Assembly (NCBI RefSeq): GCF_014930365.1
Contig: NZ_JABXWI010000013.1
Coordinates: 135,546-199,545 of the forward strand
Length of the DNA stretch: 64,000 bases
Source: Streptomyces caniscabiei
GTDB taxonomy: Bacteria; Actinomycetota; Actinomycetes; Streptomycetales; Streptomycetaceae
Reading direction: 5' to 3'
Every line of letters starts with the position of its first letter. Position 1 is the first letter of the stretch. Both the position numbers and the translations under genes were made by a program. The notes below the pieces were generated by a model, which saw only the letters and a list, made by a program, of their open reading frames with translations, had not been told where the DNA came from and did not search any database. Positions 58,915 to 64,000 of the stretch are shown piece after piece.

Positions 58915-60939
58915 ATGTCGTCCGTCCTGCCCGTGGCGCCGACCCGAGGCCGGCTGCGGCCGCTCGGACTCGACGAGGTCAGGATCACCGGGGGCTTCTG
59001 GGCCCGGCGACGGCACACCAACACGACCGCCACGCTCGGCCACTGCCGCGACTGGATGGACCGCGTCGGCTGGACCGGCAACTTCAGGGCCGCCGTCGAG
59101 GGCAGGATCGAACGGGACCGGCGCGGCCGGGAGTTCGCCGACTCCGAGGTCTACAAACTCCTCGAAGCGATGGCCTGGGAGGCGGCGAACGGCGGCGGCG
59201 CCCCGCTGGACGACGAGATCACCGCCCTCACCGATCTCGTCGCCCCCGCCCAGGCCCCGGACGGCTATCTCGGCACCGCCTTCGGCCGCCCCGGGCAGGC
59301 CGCCCGCTACAGCGACCTGGCGGAGGGCCACGAGCTCTACTGCCAGGGCCACCTGATCCAGGCCGGCGTCGCCCAGGCCCGCGCCCGGGGCGAGGGCGAA
59401 CTCGCCAAGATCGCCCAGCGGGCCGCCGACCATGTGTGCGCCACCTTCGGGCCGGGCGGCATCGAGGGCGTCTGCGGCCATCCCCAGATCGAGTCGGGCC
59501 TGGTGGAACTGGCCCGCCTCACCGGCCGGCAGCGCTACCTCGACCAGGCCGCCCTGTTCGTCGACCGACGCGGCCACGGCACCCTCACCGAGAACGAGTT
59601 CGGCCGCGCCTACTTCCAGGACGACGTCCCCGTACGCCGGGCCACGGCCCTGCGCGGCCACGCCGTCCGCGCCCTCTACCTCGCCGCCGGGGCCGTCGAC
59701 GTGGCCGTGGAGACCGGCGACGACGAGCTGCTCGCCGCCGTCGTCCACCAGTGGGAGACCGCGGTCGCCCGCCGGACCTACCTCACCGGTGGCATGGGCT
59801 CGCACCACCGCGACGAGTCCTTCGGCGACGACTTCGTCCTGCCCCCGGACCGCGCCTACTCCGAGACCTGCGCCGGCGTCGCCTCCGTGATGCTCGGCTG
59901 GCGGCTGCTGCTGGCCACCGGCGAGCCCCGCTTCGCCGACCTCGTCGAACGGACCCTGTTCAACGTGGTCGCGACCTCGCCCGCCGAGGACGGCCGGTCC
60001 TTCTTCTACGCCAACACCCTGCACCGGCGGCACCGGGGCGTCGCACCGTCGCCGGACACCGACAGCCCGCGCGCCGACTCGGGGCTGCGCGCCCCCTGGT
60101 TCGCCGTGTCGTGCTGCCCGACCAACGTGGCCCGCACCCTGGCGCAGCTGCCGGCGTATCTGGCGACGGCGGACGACGAGGGCGTGCAACTGCACCAGTA
60201 CGCCGACGCGGACATCGCCACCTCCCTCACCGGCGGGCGGGGCGTCGCCCTGCGGGTCCGTACCGACTACCCGTCCGGCGGGACCGTGACCGTCCGGATC
60301 GGCCGCTCCCCGGACCGGCCCTGGACCCTCTCCCTGCGGGTGCCCCGCTGGGCGACGGGCGCCACCGCGTCACTCGTCGCCCCGGACGGGGCGCGCCGCC
60401 CGGTCGCCCCGGGCACGGCTGCCCTCACCCGGGTCTTCCGTCCCGGCGACGAGATACGCCTCGAACTCCCCGTCGCCCCGCGCTGGATCCGCGCCGACCC
60501 CCGCATCGACGCCGTACGCGGCACGGTCGCCGTGCAACGCGGACCGCTGGTGTACTGCGCCGAGTCGGTCGACCTCCCCGAAGGCAACGATGTCGACGTC
60601 GTACGGGTGGACACCTCCGTCGATCCCGAGGACGGGCCCGGCGGTACGGCGGACACCGCCGGCACGGTCGTGGTCGCGGGGGAGGTCGCCCAGGGCGCGG
60701 GGCCGAGCGCGCGGGCGTGGCCGTACGAGCCGCTCGGGCACGCCCCGCAGGAACCGCCCGCCGAGCGCACCGGGATCGTCCTGGTGCCCTACCACTCCTG
60801 GGCCAACCGGGGCCCCTCGACCATGCGGGTGTGGCTGCCGACGACCGAGGAGGGGCCGCCCCGGGGCCCGGACGGCGACACCGGATCTGGCCCCGGCCAT
60901 GGCTCAGCCCCCGCCCCCGACCCCGCATCAGGGAGGTAG
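58915..60939 (+). CDS. GH127 beta-L-arabinofuranosidase
   Basis: The 674-residue protein belongs to GH127: LGLDEVRITGGFWARRR at the start, EVYKLLEAMAWEA, YSETCAGVASVMLGWRLL (Glu/Cys of the active centre) and WFAVSCCPTNVARTL with the CC pair that binds zinc with the catalytic Cys. ATG 58915 is used here; GTG 58897 has an equally spaced site. No signal peptide is seen, so it probably acts on imported L-arabinofuranosides. It follows the transporter genes and is followed at once by a secreted glycosidase gene. Confidence 0.9.
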   Translation: MSSVLPVAPTRGRLRPLGLDEVRITGGFWARRRHTNTTATLGHCRDWMDRVGWTGNFRAAVEGRIERDRRGREFADSEVYKLLEAMAWEAANGGGAPLDDEITALTDLVAPAQAPDGYLGTAFGRPGQAARYSDLAEGHELYCQGHLIQAGVAQARARGEGELAKIAQRAADHVCATFGPGGIEGVCGHPQIESGLVELARLTGRQRYLDQAALFVDRRGHGTLTENEFGRAYFQDDVPVRRATALRGHAVRALYLAAGAVDVAVETGDDELLAAVVHQWETAVARRTYLTGGMGSHHRDESFGDDFVLPPDRAYSETCAGVASVMLGWRLLLATGEPRFADLVERTLFNVVATSPAEDGRSFFYANTLHRRHRGVAPSPDTDSPRADSGLRAPWFAVSCCPTNVARTLAQLPAYLATADDEGVQLHQYADADIATSLTGGRGVALRVRTDYPSGGTVTVRIGRSPDRPWTLSLRVPRWATGATASLVAPDGARRPVAPGTAALTRVFRPGDEIRLELPVAPRWIRADPRIDAVRGTVAVQRGPLVYCAESVDLPEGNDVDVVRVDTSVDPEDGPGGTADTAGTVVVAGEVAQGAGPSARAWPYEPLGHAPQEPPAERTGIVLVPYHSWANRGPSTMRVWLPTTEEGPPRGPDGDTGSGPGHGSAPAPDPASGR

Positions 60940-60941
60940 CC

Positions 60942-63900
60942 GTGCCCGGACCCCGAAGACGGCGTCGTCGCGGAACTCTGGCCGGGGCGCTGGCCGCCGC
61001 GCTGCTGCTGGGTACGCTCGGCGCCGTGCCGGCCGAGGCGGACAACTCGGCGATCGGGTACCCGGTCTACTCCGGATCGGCCGACCCCGTACCGGAGTTG
61101 CCCGCGGGCTTCACGGTGCGCCGCACGATGCGCGCCCAGTACGACGCCGACCGCAGAGCCGGGAACGGCACCGATTTCTGGATGGACCGGATGCTGGCCC
61201 GCAAGGGCGACGACCCGTCGGGGGACTGGCTGTTCACCCGGGGCCGGGCGGTGTTCATGAAGGAGCACGAACCCGGCCGGCTGGGCTTCGCCGGGCAGGT
61301 CGCGTACGGGGAGAGCATCGACAACCGGTCCGCCTACACGGTCGACCTGGTGGTGGACGGCGAGCGCCTCACCCTCCGGGAGGACGTGGACGCCCGCGTC
61401 CAGACGCCGAGTCACTGGCGCGGTGAGTTCACCCATGAGGCGACCGGGCTGAAGGTCGTCCAGACCAAGTTCATCACCGACGCCAATGTCGCCGTGACGC
61501 GGCTGGACCTCAGCCACACGGGCACCGGCGGCCGTGAGATCACCCTGCGGGCCTCGTCCCCGTACACCGGCACCCCGGAGGGCCGCGAACTCACCGGCAC
61601 GGTGCCCGCGAAGAACAACCTCACCACGGTCTTCCCCCGGCTGAGCGGCGACGGTTTCACCCCCGACGGCGGCGCCCTGGCCCGTACCGTCACCGTCCCG
61701 GCGGGCCGCACGCTCACCACCAAGGTCCAACTCGGCTTCGTCACCGAGGAGATCACCGCGTCCCGGCCGGCGTACGACGCGGTGCGCACGGCGTCCCCGG
61801 GGGCCGCCTTCCGCACGCACGTCCAGGCCTACAACCGGTGGTGGGCCGAGAACCTGCCCTTCATGGACCTTCCCGACGACAACATCGAGAAGACGCTCTA
61901 CTACCGCTGGTGGCTGCTGCGGTTCAACTACCTCGACGCCGACATCCCGGGCAACGACTACCAGTTCCCCACCTCGATGGAAGGCGTCCTCGGCTACAAC
62001 AACGCCATCGCGCTGACCGTCGGCATGTTCGTCGACGACCTGAAGTACCTGCGGGATCCGAGCTACGCGTACGGCCCCTGGGTGTCCGCAGGCGAGGTGT
62101 CGAAGAACGGGAAGTACACCGACAACCCCGGCGACCCGGAGAACTGGTCCAACAGCTACACCCAGTACATCTCCGAGGCCGCCTGGCGCTCCTACCAGGT
62201 GCACGGCGGTCCCGACGGCATCCCGCGCAACCTCGCCCGGTACGCGGAGAAGGACGTCGAGGGCCAGCTCGCGGCCTACGACCACGACGGCAACGGGCTG
62301 ATCGAGTACGACTGGGGCGCGATGACCGGCAACGACGCCGACGCGGTGTCGTTCGACTGGAAACCGGGGAACCTGGACCGCGCCGAGTCGGCGTACGTCT
62401 ACAGCAACGCCACGGCGGCGGCCCGCGCGTACGACGTCCTCGGTGAGAAGGCCGGTGCCGACCGGATGCGGAGCGTCGCGCAGCGGGTGAAGGACGCCGT
62501 CCTCGAACACCTCTGGGACCCCGAGGACAAGCTGCTGAAGCACCGGCACGTGGCGAGCGACAGCCTGGTGCCCTGGAAGGAGATCAACAACTACTACCCG
62601 TACAGCGTGGGCCTGATGCCCACGCCGGACGAGGACCCCCAGTACATCGAGGCGCTGCGGCTGTGGGCGGACGCCGAGCAGTACCCGGTCTTCCCGTTCT
62701 TCACCGCCAACCAGGCGGACAAGGCGGAGGCGGCCGGGCAGGGGCACCCGGGGAGCAACAACTTCTCCGTCATCAACTCCACGGTCACCTTCCGCTTCCT
62801 CTCCTCGGTGCTGCGGAAGTACCCCAACCGGTACATCGACCGCACCTGGTACAAGAAGCTGCTCTCCTGGAACGCCTGGGCCCACTACGTCGACGGCGAC
62901 AACCGGTGGCCCGACCAGAACGAGTTCTGGGCCGACGGCGGCGCCGACCCGCAGAAGATCGGCTACCGCTCCTGGATCCACCACACCATCCTCGGCACCA
63001 CCAACTGGACCGTGATCGAGGACGCGATGGGCTTCCGCCCCCGCGACGACCGGAAGATCGAGCTGTCCCCGATCGACGTCGACTGGCCGCACTTCGCCGT
63101 CACCGACATCAACTACCGGGGGACGGACGTGGCGGTGATCTGGGACGAACCGGGGGACGGGAAGCGGCCGTACGGCCGGCAGGTCCCCGAGGGCTACTCC
63201 CTCTACCTCGACGGCAGGCTCGCCCTGACCGCCGACCGGCTCACCCGGCTCGTCCACGACCCGGTCACCCGCGAGGTGACGTTCCCGGACGGGGGAGGGG
63301 CCAAGGCCCGCACCACGGGGCTGCGGACGGCCGTGGCCGCCCCGCAGGACGTCGAGTTCGGCCGCGCGGACCGCGTCACCGACCTGTTCGCCAAGGCCGG
63401 CCGTGACCTGACCGGCACGGCGACGGACAATCTCGCCGCAGGGGTCACGGCCCGCGCCTCCCACGAGGCCGAGGGACGGGGCGCGGCCGGGGCCGTCGAC
63501 GGGTTCACCGTCAACGAGCCCCACTGGGGCGCGCGCGGCTCGGGCAACACCGAGGACTGGTACGAGGTCGACTTCGGGCGGCCCCGCGCGGTCGACGACG
63601 TACGGCTGTACTTCTTCAGCGACAAACGGCCGGGCGGGTACGCCGAGCCCGCCCTCTACACCGTGCAGTACCAGGACCGGGAGGGCCGCTGGAGGGACGT
63701 GACCCGGCCCGCCAAGACACCCACGTATCCCCGGGCCAATCTGAACCAGGTGCGCTTCTCGAAGGTGACCGCGCAGAAGCTGCGGGTGTCGATGCGGCAC
63801 CGCGACGGGCACACCAGCGGCCTGAAGGAGATCCAGGCGTTCCACACCGGTGCCCGGCCCCCGGCGGCCCGCGACCGGGCGCCCTACGTCGAGGCGTGGC

Positions 63901-64000
63901 GGGACACCACGTACAGCCGTCCCGGACAGGTGCGGCTCACCGGCATCGTCGAGGACGACGGGCTCCCGGAGGGGAGACTCACCTCCGTGTGGGAGGCGGT
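60942..64000 (+). CDS. Large secreted glycoside hydrolase with discoidin domain, 3' end missing
   Basis: A GTG after GGGAGGT begins VPGPRRRRRRGTLAGALAAA, a signal peptide. At least 1019 codons are in the window. The middle (about 300-690) is an (alpha/alpha)6-barrel-like catalytic part (KTLYYRWWLLRFNYLDADIPG, WADGGADPQKIGYRSWIHH), like MGH1-type/trehalase-like glycosidases. Residues about 825-965 (NLAAGVTARASHEAEGRG, GRPRAVDDVRLYFFSDKRPG) are an F5/8-type C domain. The next segment (RLTGIVEDDGLPEGRL) is probably an Ig-like domain. It likely attacks an arabinose-containing polymer outside the cell. The frame is open to the right edge. Confidence 0.85.
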   Translation, partial: MPGPRRRRRRGTLAGALAAALLLGTLGAVPAEADNSAIGYPVYSGSADPVPELPAGFTVRRTMRAQYDADRRAGNGTDFWMDRMLARKGDDPSGDWLFTRGRAVFMKEHEPGRLGFAGQVAYGESIDNRSAYTVDLVVDGERLTLREDVDARVQTPSHWRGEFTHEATGLKVVQTKFITDANVAVTRLDLSHTGTGGREITLRASSPYTGTPEGRELTGTVPAKNNLTTVFPRLSGDGFTPDGGALARTVTVPAGRTLTTKVQLGFVTEEITASRPAYDAVRTASPGAAFRTHVQAYNRWWAENLPFMDLPDDNIEKTLYYRWWLLRFNYLDADIPGNDYQFPTSMEGVLGYNNAIALTVGMFVDDLKYLRDPSYAYGPWVSAGEVSKNGKYTDNPGDPENWSNSYTQYISEAAWRSYQVHGGPDGIPRNLARYAEKDVEGQLAAYDHDGNGLIEYDWGAMTGNDADAVSFDWKPGNLDRAESAYVYSNATAAARAYDVLGEKAGADRMRSVAQRVKDAVLEHLWDPEDKLLKHRHVASDSLVPWKEINNYYPYSVGLMPTPDEDPQYIEALRLWADAEQYPVFPFFTANQADKAEAAGQGHPGSNNFSVINSTVTFRFLSSVLRKYPNRYIDRTWYKKLLSWNAWAHYVDGDNRWPDQNEFWADGGADPQKIGYRSWIHHTILGTTNWTVIEDAMGFRPRDDRKIELSPIDVDWPHFAVTDINYRGTDVAVIWDEPGDGKRPYGRQVPEGYSLYLDGRLALTADRLTRLVHDPVTREVTFPDGGGAKARTTGLRTAVAAPQDVEFGRADRVTDLFAKAGRDLTGTATDNLAAGVTARASHEAEGRGAAGAVDGFTVNEPHWGARGSGNTEDWYEVDFGRPRAVDDVRLYFFSDKRPGGYAEPALYTVQYQDREGRWRDVTRPAKTPTYPRANLNQVRFSKVTAQKLRVSMRHRDGHTSGLKEIQAFHTGARPPAARDRAPYVEAWRDTTYSRPGQVRLTGIVEDDGLPEGRLTSVWEA

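Noticed and set aside
60789..63845. A 1018-codon open frame on the minus strand
   Set aside because: It is antisense to the large glycoside hydrolase, which has a signal peptide, catalytic-like and discoidin domains; the reverse product is low-complexity.
1..64000. Searched by eye for tRNA, rRNA, riboswitch and biosynthetic gene cluster core genes
   Set aside because: No cloverleaf, conserved riboswitch core, PKS/NRPS or terpene synthase motif was recognised; small structured RNAs could be missed without a covariance search.

Overview
The window is a piece of a high-GC actinobacterial chromosome, almost certainly Streptomyces. The evidence is a strong GC bias at third codon positions, a complete conservon (cvnABCD), a MurT/GatD pair, Tat and LAxTG-type surface signals, Lipo/PASTA and Ser/Thr kinase genes, many GTG starts, ATGA-type stop/start overlaps, and a dispersed intergenic element seen in several copies. 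The order tap ... rocD ... pfkA ... ATP-dependent ligase resembles, from memory, the SCO1230 to SCO1200 part of S. coelicolor read backwards; I could not check this.

Layout. 1-5987: end of a secreted tripeptidyl aminopeptidase, an NAD-dependent epimerase, a PlsC acyltransferase and a GAF/PAS/PP2C phosphatase. 6068-8735: a ddaH-rocD operon (methylarginine/ornithine catabolism) with an Lrp/AsnC regulator upstream. 8838-13070: a LytTR response regulator, small membrane protein, sodium:solute symporter and LytS-like kinase in one unit. 13114-18077: small membrane protein, a Ser/Thr kinase preceded by a PASTA/DUF6777-like lipoprotein, and CtaG. 18229-22207: pfkA, gatD, murT and divergent def. 22327-34064: a TetR/acyl-CoA dehydrogenase pair, a TenA-like protein, an aldehyde dehydrogenase, a Nudix hydrolase overlapping an ATP-dependent DNA ligase, a thioredoxin-reductase-like flavoprotein divergent from an XRE-cupin regulator, and a quinone oxidoreductase plus two acyl-CoA dehydrogenases in one overlapping operon.

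34271-42477 is rich in secreted proteins: a phosphodiesterase-like protein, a phosphodiester glycosidase family protein, DUF779, a Tat-exported alginate-lyase-family protein with a probable sortase signal, a pectate lyase-pectinesterase fusion, and an orphan sugar-binding lipoprotein. 42718-46605 is the conservon. 46609-51764 holds a TetR gene, a secreted amidohydrolase-like protein with a discoidin domain, a LacI regulator, a small membrane protein and a MarR regulator. 51.8-54.1 kb looks like a small accessory patch (P-loop kinase, IS5-type transposase remnant, DUF4291 protein, small membrane protein).

54216-64000 is a sugar catabolism locus: LacI regulator, ABC solute-binding lipoprotein, two permeases, a GH127 beta-L-arabinofuranosidase and a large secreted glycoside hydrolase that runs off the window. 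No ABC ATPase is encoded, so a shared MsiK-type ATPase is expected. The most unusual feature of this part is an array of about six 32-bp repeats, each carrying a ribosome-binding-site-like GAGGAGG and a start codon, just before the first permease gene. No tRNA, rRNA, CRISPR array, intact insertion sequence or secondary-metabolite core gene was recognised.
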